Part shown: piece after piece, positions 24,137 to 37,056 of the stretch
How positions within the stretch are numbered: position 1 is the stretch's first letter
Layout of the letters: every line of letters starts with the position of its first letter
Program-made: the position numbers and the translations under genes
Notes under the pieces: generated by a model
Told to the model about the DNA's origin: nothing
Database searches by the model: none
What the model saw: only the letters and a program-made list of their open reading frames with translations
Source of the DNA: Chrysoperla carnea
Taxonomy: Eukaryota > Arthropoda > Insecta > Neuroptera > Chrysopidae
Length of the DNA stretch: 64,000 bases
Direction: 5' to 3'
NCBI RefSeq assembly: GCF_905475395.1
Contig: NC_058337.1
Coordinates: 104,774,368-104,838,367 of the forward strand

Positions 24137-24602
24137 TTTTTATACCATGTATATATGAAATATATCATAGCATATTAAGTTTAGTCCCAAGTTTGTAACG
24201 CTTAAAAATATTGATGCTACAACCAAAATCTTGGTATAGGTGTCATAAAATCACCTAATTAGTCCACTTTCGGTTGTCTGTTCGTCTGTCTGTCAACACG
24301 ATAACTCAAAAACGATATCAAGCTGAATCGAGTTCGTAAATGGGCAAATTAGGTCAATTGGGTTTGGATCCGTAGGACCCATTTTGAAAACGGTTAGAGA
24401 AAGAACAAAAATTAAAATGTAAAAAATGTTCCTTATAAATAAACAACTTTTGTTTGAAACATTTTTTCGTAATAACATCAGTCTTTACCCGTGAGAGCGC
24501 AAATTATATAGTATGTATTATATGGGAATATCAGTTATGTCTAACACAGTCTATACATGGTATTTCAACAATTAACTCAGTCAATTGTTTGTTTTCACTT
24601 GT
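24137..24602 (-). repeat. family A interspersed repeat, reverse, with small deletions
   Basis: It runs from TTTTTATACCATGTATATAT to TCAATTGTTTGTTTTCACTT. Compared with the intact copies it lacks part of the GAACAAAAGTTTAAATG and CATACATAACTG segments. A 61-codon frame inside is a repeat product that resembles frames in other copies. Confidence 0.85.
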
Positions 24603-25557
24603 TAATTTCCATTATTAATATTACAATTCCATGAAATTCAATTCAATTCCATGATTTCAGTTTCAATTGATAATGCATCATTTAATGTTTATCTGATCAC
24701 GCAACAATTCGAATTCAAACATTTCTAAACTGTGGGAAAACGCGGAAAATTTTTTTTACGCCCGATAACTTTGAACTCATCTATTTTTTCTCTAAAATGC
24801 ATAATTTTCGAGTAAATTGCAAAAAATTGTAGAAAAATGTGGAAAATCGTTACATTTTTCTGTGCATATAATTTTAATTCTACAGGAAAAAACCTAAAAG
24901 TTGGCATCGGTGAGTGGCATTACTGAATTCAAAATTTCAATAAACACAAAATTTGATGGGTGGTAATTTCACGTAATAAATACAAAACTGTTCATTATTT
25001 TTCTTTGTATCTCTTAATACCTTTATTCAGAATGCTTAGAACAACATTATTTCTCAAAATCAGACTGTGGATTTCCAGAATGTTCTTTAATAAAATTATT
25101 TAGGGCCATTTGTCACATCTTCCACTGTTCTTGTAAGCTGTAACTTTTTAACAAAAATTATAAAAAGATACATACTCTCACGTTTTATGTATTAGTTAAA
25201 ACTCACAGTAATTGATAAAATTTTCTGAAAATTGCAGCTTAAGTCACGTATTATTTACATATACCTATGTCGAATTTTATTTAATAATAAATTAATTACC
25301 TACGCCAAAACTTTCCCAATGAAAATAATAAACAATAATTTATTATTTATTTATTTTTATTTTATCGCCATTTTACAAACTTTTATAACATCATGCACAA
25401 ATTTTTCGTTTACAGATCAAAAGTAAATTTAGTAATAAAAGAAAATGAGCTTTAAATCGTGGTTCGAGGGTCCAATTTATGGAAATATGGTTTTTTTACA
25501 ATTTTCTTTTTATAATGAGTCAGGCCAAAAAAAATTCGTTGAATTTACTGCCTATCC
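24603..25557. other. intergenic, no gene seen
   Basis: No exon, repeat family or RNA gene recognised. Short AT-rich frames only. Confidence 0.5.
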
Positions 25558-25872
25558 CAGTTCTAACATATAACTTACTAGTTATAACATATAACTGACT
25601 GCCACATCTGTTATCTATAAGCAATATACAAGCTGTATAACAAATTTCAGGTTTAATAAATTCATTGAAATACCACGGAAATCATAAATGAATCTTATTT
25701 ATTTATTGTACATAAATAAGGGCTGACTGACCAGCCCTGTTCTAACATCTAACTGACTGGCAATCAAAACTGTTATTTATATGCAATATGAAATATGCAA
25801 TCTATATAACAATTTTCAATAAATTCATTTCAATAATTTATTAAATTCATTAAAGTACCACGTGAAGCATAA
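25558..25872. repeat. old tandem duplication, about 180-bp unit, two units
   Basis: The series GTTCTAACATATAACTGACT, GCAATATACAAGCTGTATAA, AATAAATTCATTGAAATACC in the first unit (25558-25690) recurs in order at 25736-25872 with substitutions and indels. No reading frame is conserved. Confidence 0.7.
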
Positions 25873-27051
25873 CCAATTTCGATAGCATATATCTGACCCC
25901 TGTTCTATCGTTCGCTTGACTGATCGCAGTATGTGTGTGTACACAACTACTGTAACCAACAATCAAATGATCAGCAAGTAAATTAAACGAATTTTTTTGA
26001 CTTTGCTTTTAATCCATTATAACTTTCGTATTTCGACGATATTTTTTGCTTGTCGTCTGTGGTAAATTTTAAACGTATTGTCTTGTAACTAGTCCTTCTT
26101 TCAGTCACGTTATGTTTAAATAGCGCTCATGATATCTAGAAAATTTCTAAGAATAGGCTAGAATTTAATTGAACGAAAGGATTCGCCTCAAAATCAAAAT
26201 TAAAATAGTTTTTCCCAACAATTTCCAAGCAGCAACTTAATGAATTCATAAGCACAATACGTGATAATTTATTGATAATTTAACGAAAGTTAAGACATAT
26301 AAAATAATTGAATTTAATCATAATAATGGTCTAAAATCTAAGGTAAGTATATTTTTAAAACTTTAACTCTAAATTTTCTAAAAGATTAGAATTATTTTTA
26401 TGTAATTTTAATTAATTTATGACACAATTCCACCCATAAACAAGTTTATTTCTTTACAATTAAATGACATATGCGAAAAATATGATAATATATTTTTAAA
26501 GAATTTTTATTTTTATTCTTTTTTAAATATAACAGTTATTTAGATAAAATTTTGTAAAAATATTTTAATACTTTGTTGATGATATATCAAAATTAATGTT
26601 TACTATACTAATGGAAAATTCGGATTATGTCTTCATGGTAAATATTTCTTACCGTAAAAAAAAAATTGAATATTACTACCAATAATTTTACTTTAAATAA
26701 TTTAATTACACATAAATTATGTAAAAATTTGGTAGTAATTTGGAAAATTTAAAAAACTATAGCAAATTTAAGAGTACGGAATCCTACACTCGCACTAGAA
26801 ACATAGCTAAGAACACTCTCCATTAAATTTCTTATTATTAAAGAATAAAAAACCCCTTATAACACCCCCTTTTTTGTTCGGGGGTTTAAAATGCTTTCTA
26901 CTTAAAAAATTATTTTCATTGAATTTTGATACACAAATTATTATGGTATACAAATGGGCGTAGAGTGCACATTACAGATTTGATGATCAATTAAGCTACT
27001 ACGGGTTTAAAACTTGGTTTTTGGCTTTGACTAAATTAGAGCCACAGAGAA
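25873..27051. other. intergenic; possible non-coding exon end at 26341
   Basis: At 26342 a good donor (TCTAAG|GTAAGTAT) follows about 240 nt of moderately complex, stop-rich sequence, with an initiator-like CTTTCAGTCACG near 26101. This could be a 5'-UTR exon of a plus-strand gene, perhaps the lectin 9 kb downstream, but nothing links them. Otherwise no gene seen. Confidence 0.25.
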
Positions 27052-27763
27052 TATACAGGGTGATCCAAGTTTTAACAACTTCATCAAATGGTTGAAACTA
27101 CATTAAAATAATGAAAATTTCTCAATTCTGTTATAGTCCTTTACTAGATAGATATAATGTGTTAAAATTTTGGAATAAAAAGGAGATTTTTGTAAATATT
27201 ACCATAAATCATGCTTGGGAAAATTTGACAGTCTGATCTAGGGATCATTCATGATTTAAGAATCCCGTATCGAGTAAAAACATTCAGCGCCACTGAATTG
27301 ATTATAAATACATTAACGTTATGCAATATCCTATGCTTGAGGCATTGAGTGCCATATTTCCGATTTTCTAAACAGGCTGTTTCGCAATATTTTAAAATGC
27401 TTTCTTTTAATTTCCCAGCTATAAGTGTATAAAGAAATTGTTATTATTTTAGCATTTAATTAAAATATATCTCCTTCAGGACCCACAATAAGAATAGATT
27501 CATAAAATTTATTATTAATGAGCTAGACCAGTTTCGATTACTTCGGCAATCCTTTTCAATATCATTAAACTATTAAAATTAAAAATTAAAAAAAAATACC
27601 AGAGATGAAAAAAAATAAAATATGTGTATAACTCTCTGTAACAAATAATTGATTGATTTTACCTGGAACAAACAACAAAAGGATATATTTAAAAAAAAAT
27701 ACGTAATACAGCCTACAGCCCACCTTGGGACGTCTTACTGTTATAACTTGAACCACCCTGTAT
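27052..27763. mobile_element. TACAGGGTG-type MITE, second family
   Basis: The left end ATACAGGGTGATCCAAGTTT and the right end (reverse strand ATACAGGGTGGTTCAAGTTA) are inverted repeats about 712 bp apart. A 70-nt internal segment (CTTCAGGACCCACAATAAGA) recurs at 14943. No transposase frame. Confidence 0.7.
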
Positions 27764-28280
27764 ACTTAACAGTTTGTTGGTGCTAACTATAGCAATAAAT
27801 TAAAAAACTTTATTAGTTTACGAGAGTTTTATGACAATCTTACCGCTGCGTATCTTTGTAGTATTTAAATGTTAAATATTTTATAAGAAATATTAAAATA
27901 GTAATTAATTAGATTAATTTATTTATTTATGTAAGATTAAAATAGTTTACAAATTAGAAACTGGAATTGCGTACCTATATATATAAAAGATGTTTTTAAT
28001 ATTCACTACCCAATTAAATCATTTTATAGGTTTTTGATAGTCCCCTGTATATATTATTAAGTGACACCTACTACATCTACCGACTTTTATTGGTCATTAA
28101 ATGGATAAATTTTTCCCGTAACAATATCTCCAAAATTCGGTCCCAGATCGAAATTTGGTGAAGAGCTTTTTCTTTATTTTTATCTGCTTATTCAGGGAGA
28201 GGGTCTGCATTCATTTATACAATCTTGATGACGGAAAGACAAACGAAAACAAAATTAAATGATTAGACGATTAGGGCAAA

Positions 28281-28389
28281 TTAGACGATTTTATAAACAT
28301 CTGTACCAAAAATGGGCAAATTAGGCGTTATAAACTTGAGACTAAACTTAATATACCCTGATATATATTTCATATACATTGTACAAAAA
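28281..28389 (+). repeat. family A interspersed repeat, 3'-end fragment
   Basis: It carries ATTTTATAAACATCTGTACC, TATAAACTTGAGACTAAACT and ATATTTCATATACATTGTAC, the last ~110 nt of the family A consensus. The upstream part is absent. Confidence 0.7.
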
Positions 28390-30138
28390 TGATTACCTAT
28401 TTATTTTTATCAGCGCGATTTAAAAAACGATCATATTTTCATTCTTAATTAGCTCAACTAAAAAAAATTAAAGTACATTAAACCTTGCCGGACCTGCTAG
28501 TAATATAATTAGCTTTTATAAAAAAAAAATCAATCCACATAAAAACGTGCAAAACTAAATCTATTTGAATGAATTTATTAAGGATGTAAAAAAGAAAGGT
28601 GACATTGAAAATTCTAATGAAATATATTTTTCGTAAATTTACAATTTACCTTAATACCTATAAATATAATGATGATTAAAATCTGTCAATTTACGATAAA
28701 TTTATCTCAAAGGGATATCCCAAATGATTAGTATTGCTTTTATTTAATGTAATTACCAAAAGTTGTTAAGTGTTTTTTTTTTAATTATGTATTTAATTAA
28801 CAATGTGGTCATACAATATTAGACCGAGAGATGGTGGAACATATTTAGACACATATACATATATTTGATTGAGTATTTTATACTTGCTTGGTGGATTATA
28901 TCTTTATTTACTTGAGTACATTTAACCACTGGTACCCACACGGAGAGAAAAAAGTAACTTCTTCTTCAAAAATAATGAGAAAATTTCCTAATTTCCATGT
29001 AAAATATGGAAACTTGCCTTTACAAATATGATGAAAGTGAAAAGTATTTTTCCCAGAAATCGAATTGATCACAATAATTCAATGGTTATTTGTCTTTTGC
29101 TTTCATTCTCGCACGATTTTTTGTTTAACCGAATCTGAAACATTTTTTCACCACTTTCGTAATTTGGCAATAAGCTTTTTTTAATTGTTGTTTCGTTGTA
29201 TTTTTTGGATGATATAGGACCAATAATGGATAGCGATTTCAGTAAAGTTTCTTCAACGGTTTCTGCTAGCTAGCAGCAACTTTGGCAGAAGATAAAGAAA
29301 ACCTAGGCAAAATCGTAATTGTTGAATTCAAATCAAGTTGGTTGAACTGATAATTTACGAAAATGACATATTCGAAGGAAGAGAAAGACATCCTTTCTAT
29401 GGTCTACATCAAATCCTCAACGAGTATATTTCAAATAGAAATAAATGCCTATATCCAGTCCGCAAAAGATTACATTTTAGATGCATTTTGATGATACTGG
29501 AATGTATGGTATAAAAATAATAGCAGATTTGTGGTTTTGAGACTCAAAAACATAAAACTAGATGATTTTATCAAGCTCCTTACACGATGATATTTCATGA
29601 TTGTGATTGGTGTACAACGAGATTGTGACTGGTACACACCAACAAATTTTCTTCTATAAATATTTCTAAACATCAAAAACTTTATAATAAACTTATATAA
29701 GTTTCTATTCGCCTACATCTTCTGGTTTCTGTCTAAGCCATTATTAAACAATTCAAAATTTTATCCATTAGCGGTTGGATTATGCATGACGTTATGATAA
29801 TTAAAAATTTTGATTTAATTTATTTTAATATTATTTATTAACGTAAATATGAAAATTACTTACATTTATTTAAACACTCACGTGTATGTGTTTTTGATAC
29901 CGTGATGGAACAATATTTATATTAATATTTGGAAGTGCAGGGAAAAGTATGATTGATGTCCTAAAGTGTGTAAATATGCCAATCAAATTTAACATTAAAC
30001 TCGCAAAACGGGATGTAAAGCTGCTTTTTTGGTACGTTATTTAGACCCCTTAGGGGAATGTGAATCTACGTTTAGCATCAAAAAAAAAAAAAACTTGTGC
30101 TTCAAATTTTCGAACTTTTTTCAGTTTTTTATATATTA
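28390..30138. other. intergenic, no gene seen
   Basis: AT-rich sequence. A 68-codon minus-strand frame near 29470 has no domain or splice signal and is taken as chance. No element boundaries recognised. Confidence 0.55.
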
Positions 30139-30435
30139 CTCAGGGTAGGTTAAGTTAGGTTAGAGAGGCTGTCCTAAGGTGGGACACACTTAGGTTATAG
30201 GGTCCATTGTGAGACCGAAAAAGGGTTTGCCCATCCCCGGCCACTACTCCATGAACCATTTGGAGCTGTTCAAGAACAGCAGGAGAGCTTTGACGTCGAC
30301 GGACTCCAGGTTGGAAAAGGCAGCAACGAGAGGTTGGCTCAAGTAAGTTCATCTCCTCATAGTACTCAGGGTAACATATCTTTTTTTTCTCGCAAAACGT
30401 AGTTTCACACTCTTCTAAGTGGTCCAAATAACATA
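30139..30435 (-). repeat. SINE or LINE-tail element, reverse orientation
   Basis: Read on the minus strand, the element ends TCTCACAATGGACCCTATAA, CCTAAGTGTGTCCCACCTTA, GGACAGCCTCT and a (CCTAACTTAA)-type tail at about 30140-30165. The tail is shared with the SINEs at 22868 and 53896, but the head differs and has no clear tRNA boxes. A 94-codon minus-strand frame covers the body; I read it as a frame in a repeat. Confidence 0.5.
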
Positions 30436-33400
30436 TCAAAAAGGGCAGCTTTAAATCGCGAGTTGCGATATTAGTTGGTTTTTTTTATAAGATTTTACTG
30501 GCTTAAAAGTTTTTTTTCCAATATTAGTTATAACGAAAGCGTAGTCTTTCTGGAAATATTTGCAACAAGTGAAAGTTTTAATTGGAAACTTATTCTATAT
30601 TCAAATGTAGGTAACAAATTGCAGATATGCGTTATAATTTAATCATAAAATATTATTAAAATTATTCAAAATTGAAATCCTTGATAAAAATTTAATTTCA
30701 TTGCAAACATGTGACTTAGATGCACTATTTATTAATAAGTTTCAGTTCAGAACAATGCGTCATCGCATGGTATTTCTTGAGGTGTTATTTAAAATAGAAT
30801 TGTATTTTGTAAATACATCCTGCTACATATTTACACCAATTTGATTCCTATTAATGTCATTAATTTCTTAAAAATTTTGTTGTAAGGTATGTATTATAAA
30901 AGTTGATAACCTTCTTTGCAAATATTTTCGTATGTAGAGGTAAATACATACTTCTACGAAATTTTATATTTCTTTTTCAACAGATCCTTGCGTTTTATGG
31001 TTTCCTGATTCCAAAAATACTATTTTTAACCGTTAGTTTGTGAGAATAAAGCTGTGAACTGTGTGAAATTAGTATATGTATGACCTTGAGAAGTCCAGCC
31101 GGAAAGAGGATTTTACCTTGTAAATTTTTGAACTTTTTCAAAACCATTTTTTCAAGATTTCTTTAATTGCAGCTTAAGGTATCAGTATAAGTCATTTGCC
31201 AGCAGATTTGACCTATTTTTTTCACAAACTCAGAATAATGTTAACTGTGAGATCCCGTTATTTAAATCACGAGATAATCAGCTGCCAAGTTCGCAGCTGA
31301 CTATCAGTTTTTATTAAACTCGTAAAAAATTTTTGAAAATTATGCCAATTATTTTTGAAGCTTAAAATTATTAAAATCCATAAAAATTACTTCTGACAAA
31401 ATTTTTTCCGATTTTAATATTGAAAAAATTTGATCCTATGGTTTTCTAGCGTATACGTTTTGAATTTTACGGCCTGTATACCATATACCCTGTGCAGATT
31501 TTACCATTATACCTATTTTTCATAATAACGATTACAAGAAAGTAAGTTTCCACGCGATATTTGTTAGCCGATAAACACTAATCATTATTTATTCCTATAC
31601 TGGCAATACAATCATTTGCAGCTCTAAAACTTCCTACATATTTTTAAATTAAACCTTAAATTTGAATTATATGACTTCATAAATAAATATTAAGCTGGCG
31701 CGGCCGTGGAATTAAATATCACTTGAACCAACCGACATGAGATCATGTTATATTTTGTATTCATTCACCTATAATTGGAAAAACCTTACCATTTTTTAAT
31801 TAAATGAATATTTAATGTCAAATTTTCCAATTTAGTATGCACTACTTCATTAAAAAATAATGAGTTTTCCTACACGGAATGTAATTAATCGTATTGTGTA
31901 TATGATAGCAGGATGGAATACGAAAATACCCTACAAAACAGAAATATTTTTCAAAAAATTATCTTACGCCACTGATTTCTTGAAAATGAAAGAATATTTT
32001 ACGTTATAGTATTTGCATTAAATTATGAAGGATCCTTAGTTCATATTGTGTGTCAAATTTTCATATTTCCTAGATAGCCGTTTCGACTATTCACAAAAAT
32101 TTCATTTTTTCCAAAATTTCAACACCCTGTAACTAGAAAGACAGATATCCCGGCTAAAATATAATGAGAAATTTTTATCATTTTAACGTTATCTAAGAAA
32201 TGCTGAAGTCCAGCTATTATGATTTGGCAAACTTTCTGGTACTTCACTGTAAAGAATTTCTGAAAGTTATGTCTCTTGCTGAATATAAGTTTAATAATAT
32301 GTTATAACTATACAGATTACTATCTGAATATTATTTGTTCTATTTTTTTGAGAAAAAAAAGATAATGGACAAATTCAAAGGGGATATTGAAGTAGAATGA
32401 ATGGTACTATCTGATTTCTGAATGCATAAATTTTATTGTGAATGAAAATTTGTCTCTGGGGAAAACTTAAATACGAATTTAGGGGATAAGGTTTTTTTTC
32501 TAAATGCGAGTCGAATTTCTTGTAACATGACGTTTAATCACGAGCTCATATTTGCACGAAAACAACCTTTTGCAAAAGTTTTCTGGGTTAAATTATTGTT
32601 AACTAGTTTTATTTATTGTATTCATATTTTTATATAGGCAACTGGCATATCTTTCTTGATAAACTAATGCCTATGAAATAATGTATTTGTGGAATACAAA
32701 ACTCTCTTTGTCTGTTACGAAGATGTTTCTTACCAAAGCATAAATTTTGGGTTTTCAGTTGTGGATAAAGAAAACATTGTTCTCTTATTATAATTCATGT
32801 CTCATAGATACTCATATTTTTTTAGAAACAAAAAACGTAACAATATACACAGTACAAAATTAAAATATCGAACTAAATTGAACAGTGTACCTACTTTCAA
32901 CACGTCCTATGTTTTTGTCATAGTTGGCGTCTATATATTGATTCAGGTTTAGAAAATTTTTGTTTAATTAAGCGCTGGTTATTTTTGTTTGATTTAGTTT
33001 TTCTTTGTTATTGAAAATATTAAAATTATTATTGAAAATAAAATGATTGACTCATATCGGAGCTCGCGCACAATCATTCAGAAAACTAAATAATTAAAAT
33101 GCCTAGACAGTATCAATATTCATAACAAATTATAATAAAAAAATTAAATCTTTCTTTTAAGTTACATAACTAAAATTATGTTGTTTGAAGAAATCCCAAC
33201 TTTTGGTAAAAGCATCGTCCATATCAAAGTTTCAATCCATTGTTCGGGAAAATTAATATGATATGATCGTTAGATGGACGAATTTTTATCTGTAGGTATG
33301 TGCAATTAACCAGATGAGATCATTTATATTTTTATGCAAAGCCAGCAAGATCAAGACCAACACTTAAAAATTCTCTTAAAAGAATTGCCACACTTAAATA

Positions 33401-33765
33401 AAATTTTACAAAATGGTTGCTCTGAAATCGTCTCTCCGTCTTTTATTGTTGGATTGTGTCATGGTACTTTTTTTTACCGTGCAGTTCTACACAAATTAGA
33501 CAGTTTTGCTTCAGATTTGTACATTCCTAATTTGTTTTTGTGTAGTCCTCAAAATTGATGTTGAGCATTTTTGGCATTGCTATATTTTTTAATTTATTCA
33601 TAGGTTTCCAAGCCTACCCTACGCAAAAGCGCTGCCCACTAATGCAAGTCCCGAGGATAAAATTATGTATTTTGCTATGATGTTTTGCACTAACACTTTC
33701 TTAAAATGGTTTAGAAAAAGCACTGCTATCACCATTTAATTAAAACTATCTACGAACTACCCGCT
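30436..33765. other. intergenic, no gene seen
   Basis: Over 3 kb without a supported gene. The 74-codon frame at 33334-33558 begins with a Q/H/L-rich stretch but has no splice or promoter support. Some local complexity near 31680-31760 has no family I recognise. Confidence 0.5.
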
Positions 33766-34080
33766 TTGTTGGGCAATATTCCCACTTTCACCCCTCTCCC
33801 ACTGTCACTTGCGAAGGGGTTACAGTTTTCTAATGTATATACAAGTCATGCTCTTATATTTAATATCTCAATCGGGTATTTTTGAAAATATTCGATTATA
33901 CATCTCCACTTTCTCACTCTACATTTGCACCCCCCCCCCCCGAAGGTTAAAAATAGATAAAAACAATCTTTGAAGCTGGTTGCATGTCTTGTCAATATTT
34001 GAGCATAATCGATGCACTATTTTTTAAGTTTTTGAAGCACATCCTTTTCAACCCTATTTACAACCCCTTACTCTATTATA
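33766..34080 (-). mobile_element. Helitron-like element, 3' half, reverse
   Basis: Reading in reverse from 33766, the end ACCCGCTTTGTTGGGC is the complement of the GCCCARCAAAGCGGGT terminus seen at 4301-4783. The body also matches: TCATGCTCTTATATTTAATA, ACATTTGCACCCCCCC (a C14 run near 33930) and AAGGTTAAAAAT. The 5' half is missing or unrecognisable. Confidence 0.6.
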
Positions 34081-34189
34081 CTATGCAGGGAAATATTCAC
34101 GGGGGTTGTTAAATGTTTTCTTTGGTGAAATAGTATACTAGATTCTAGAACTCTTGACAAATTGATTATAAGAATGGTTCATTTACCTA

Positions 34190-34333
34190 AGTAATATTTT
34201 CTGAGACTCTTGCAAGAATATTGTATGCAAGACCAAGAAGAAGACTCTGATCATGAGTATAAAGCAAAACCAAGACGCAAAATACTAGATCTGAGCCCCG
34301 GTTGTTGGTCTTGCTCAACTGTAACTGCTTTGA
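34190..34333. mobile_element. hAT-like MITE, right-end fragment
   Basis: AAGACCAAGA-type repeats occur here, ending TTGGTCTTGCTCAACTG, whose reverse strand CAGTTGAGCAAGACC resembles the CAGTGATGAGCAAACTTAGT end at 6791. No other boundary is clear. Confidence 0.35.
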
Positions 34334-34511
34334 GCTATGTAAAAAGACAAAATGTTATAATTTTAGTTTTATGTTGATGTAATTTATTATGAATAATGTC
34401 CAAAAAAGTATATATTTCTAAAACAATGACTTGTTTACTTCATGTTGAAACACTTGAAGAAATACATATAGATAGGTAAATATTGGAAAACTTCAAGAAA
34501 TAAAAAAAAAA

Positions 34512-35067
34512 CAAGTGAAAACAAACAATTGACTAAGTTAATTGTTGAAATACCATGTGTGACAGTGTTGATGACCCAATCGTTTGTTTTTTTACATCTT
34601 GTGAGATATCATCCACTCTTAGATAGCCACACCTACTTTGTACCTAATTTGCGCCCACGCGGGTTAACAGTGATGTTTACAAAAAATGCTTCATACAAAA
34701 GTTGTTTATTTTTTTATAAGAAACATTTTTTACATTTAAATTTTTGTTCTATCTCTAACGGTTTACAAGATGGGTCCTACGGACCCAAGACCCAATTGGC
34801 CTACGTCACTCAATGCTCATTTACGAACTCGCCCTCACTTTTTATTACTGATCACGCTATAAAAATTTCAACTTGATATATCTTTTAGTTTTTGATTTAT
34901 CGTGTTGACAGACAGACGGACAGACAACAGAAAAAGGACTAATTAGGTGATTTTATGAACACCTATATAAAAATTTTGTTCGTATCATCAATATTTTCAA
35001 GCGTTACAAACTTGGGACTAAACTTAATATACCTTGTATATATATTTTATATACCTGGTATAAAAAT
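34512..35067 (+). repeat. family A interspersed repeat, full length
   Basis: One of two intact reference copies, 556 nt. It begins ACAAGTGAAAACAAACAATT, followed by a small palindrome (CAATTGACTAAGTTAATTG), and contains GTTCTATCTCTAACGGTTTA and GACAGACGGACAGACAAC. It ends ATACCTGGTATAAAAATA. ATACCATGT near the left end and its complement near the right end form a subterminal inverted repeat. It stops about 40 nt before the lectin TATA-like box. A 115-codon frame within it is a repeat product. Confidence 0.9.
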
Positions 35068-35103
35068 ATAATTAATTATTCCAAATAATATCATTTTCAA
35101 ACG

Positions 35104-35111
35104 TATTTAAA
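35104..35111 (+). promoter_or_regulatory. TATA-like box of the lectin gene
   Basis: TATTTAAA lies 73 nt before the lectin start codon. A transcription start about 30 nt downstream (near 35135) would leave a leader of some 40 nt. No other TATA-like match is closer. Positional inference only. Confidence 0.4.
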
Positions 35112-35176
35112 GGTGATCGAAGGAAGCGAAAAGTTGATTATTTCTTTAACCAGCTTTTTATCAAACTCATGCAATA

Positions 35177-37056
35177 ATGTTTTTCATTAAAGTTTTTGTT
35201 ATCTTAACTGTAACTGTTTTACATGGGAATGTCATAGCTAATGATACTGACAGTGACACTGACACCATCAGTGACACTGAGGATGGTTTAGCTAATGGCA
35301 CAGATTTAAAAAATGATTTTAACGCGGTAAGTTTAATAATTTATTTAATCTTAAAAATTTTTTATAGAAAAAATTAAACTTAGTGAGAAAAGATAGTGAG
35401 CCTTATTCTCTAACTCAGATGAGTTGATAGTTAATACTTTTTCCAAAAAAATTTTGCAACCGTGAATAGTTCTTAAAGCTGGTTCGAGTTTATTTCAATT
35501 TTCAAAGTTTCATTCGGAGAACCAAATTGCGACCTCCCTCGTTGTGTGTCTTTTCAAAAACGAATTTTTTACGGCATATTTTCCATTCGGTACCACTTTC
35601 GGAAATTCTGCAATTTAAATCTTCCAAATGACCATAATTTTGATATTTTCCTACTTTAAGAAAGAGTTCATAAATTCAATTTTTTTTCGAAAATATATTC
35701 CTGTCCTAAATCAATCAAACTTTGATATTTTTATAAATTAGACCAGAGTTTACAGTGGGGCAAAGAAGACTTATATCAGGCTTCAGTCTACTGTGTATGT
35801 TTATTTTTGTAAAATGTTCCTGCTTACATTATTTGCCCTAAAATAACCGTCTTACGCTGCTAGTAGTACGAACCTGTAAGAAAATAGAAGTGTATAGTTA
35901 GTAAGTGCAAGACACTGTGGAAGATCTTTCGCAAAAACGGCAGCTTAAAAGCTTATCTGTCGATTGGTTAGAAAACGATTTGCGGTTTAACCGAGGGTGA
36001 AAGAAACAGCGGTTCTATCGATTTTCCTTTTTAAACGCATAAATTATTTATAAATCTTAACTCCATGACTTTGAGCGTTAACAGGGCGTAAAAAAAACTC
36101 CTATAAAACTGGTTACCTAATTTTCTACAGAAATATCACAAATCGAATTTAAATAACCAGACGGACATTTTAAAGAATTATATTGAATCCAGTTTTTGAC
36201 ACTGTTTTTTCTTGACAAATACTTTGTCGGGAAATGCCAACAATATTCAATAGACACAAGCACAATGCTTTAAAATTTTATAGCTTTTCGAAGTTTATAT
36301 CTGTTATACCAATAAAACTATCATTTCAAATTTATTGTAGGTAGGTAGATTAATATTATCACAGATTAGATCGGGTTTAATTATGATCTCTTTATTTGAT
36401 TTCTGACTTGGCTATTTCAAAGGCGAACACTTTAAAAACTATAAAACAAAACTGAAAATTATATAGTAGCATTCCCATGAGGGGCGGGGAGCGGGAGGTA
36501 TATTGTGGTGGGTTTTTCTATTAAAAAACTGCTCTCTTTACAGACACTGTTGGACTTGGCATCTGCATCTGGTAATGGTTTATTCAGATTCGGTGATAGT
36601 TATTATGATTTTCACACAGATCCAGAATTATGGGACGATGCAAGGAAAATTTGTGACGCCGAAGGAGGTTATTTAGCAATACTTAATTCAGAATTAGAGG
36701 CATCCATTTTAGCTGCTGTATTTAACACACATCCATCTTCAAGTCTAGCTGGTTATATTCTTGATAAAGACGTTGCTTTTGTCGGATTCACTGATTATTA
36801 TAAGGTTTCTGAGTATGTGACAATTCACGGTACGATTTCTTAAGCTTGAAAGACTTTTAATAACTTAAAGAAAACTTATTTAAAAAAAAATTTTTAATTA
36901 GGTCAAAATATAGAAAAAGTGGGGTATAATAAATGGAGGCAAGGCGAACCTGATGGTCCTGGAGTTCAAAGGTGTGGAGTTGTAGACCGTAATGGATTTA
37001 TATGTAATGCTTACTGTACTTATCCTTTAGCCTTTATCTGCGAAATACCAGTGTAG
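35177..37056 (+). CDS. secreted C-type lectin, three exons, 196 residues
   Basis: Exons are 35177-35326, 36544-36829 and 36902-37056; introns (1217 and 72 bp) are GT-AG and all phases agree. Residues 1-21 form a signal peptide; 22-36 are an acidic Asp/Thr/Ser stretch (NDTDSDTDTISDTED). A C-type lectin domain fills about 60-196: WDDARKICDAEGGYLAIL at 80-97, VGF at 130-132, WRQGEPDG at 157-164 and AFICEIPV at the end. Cys87 and Cys192 should form the long disulfide; Cys170 pairs with Cys180 or Cys184, leaving one extra. The sugar-site tripeptide is EPD (161-163) rather than EPN or QPD, and the usual WND is absent, so ligand and calcium use are uncertain. Closest family by my recognition: insect haemolymph LPS-binding lectins, soluble pattern-recognition proteins. 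The frame is intact and I expect it to be functional. Confidence 0.92.

Noticed and set aside
30155-30439. 94-codon minus-strand frame
   Set aside because: Covers a SINE or LINE-tail element; the frame includes the shared tail, so it is taken as repeat sequence.
34529-34876. 115-codon plus-strand frame
   Set aside because: Lies wholly within a full-length family A repeat; parallel frames in other copies are broken.
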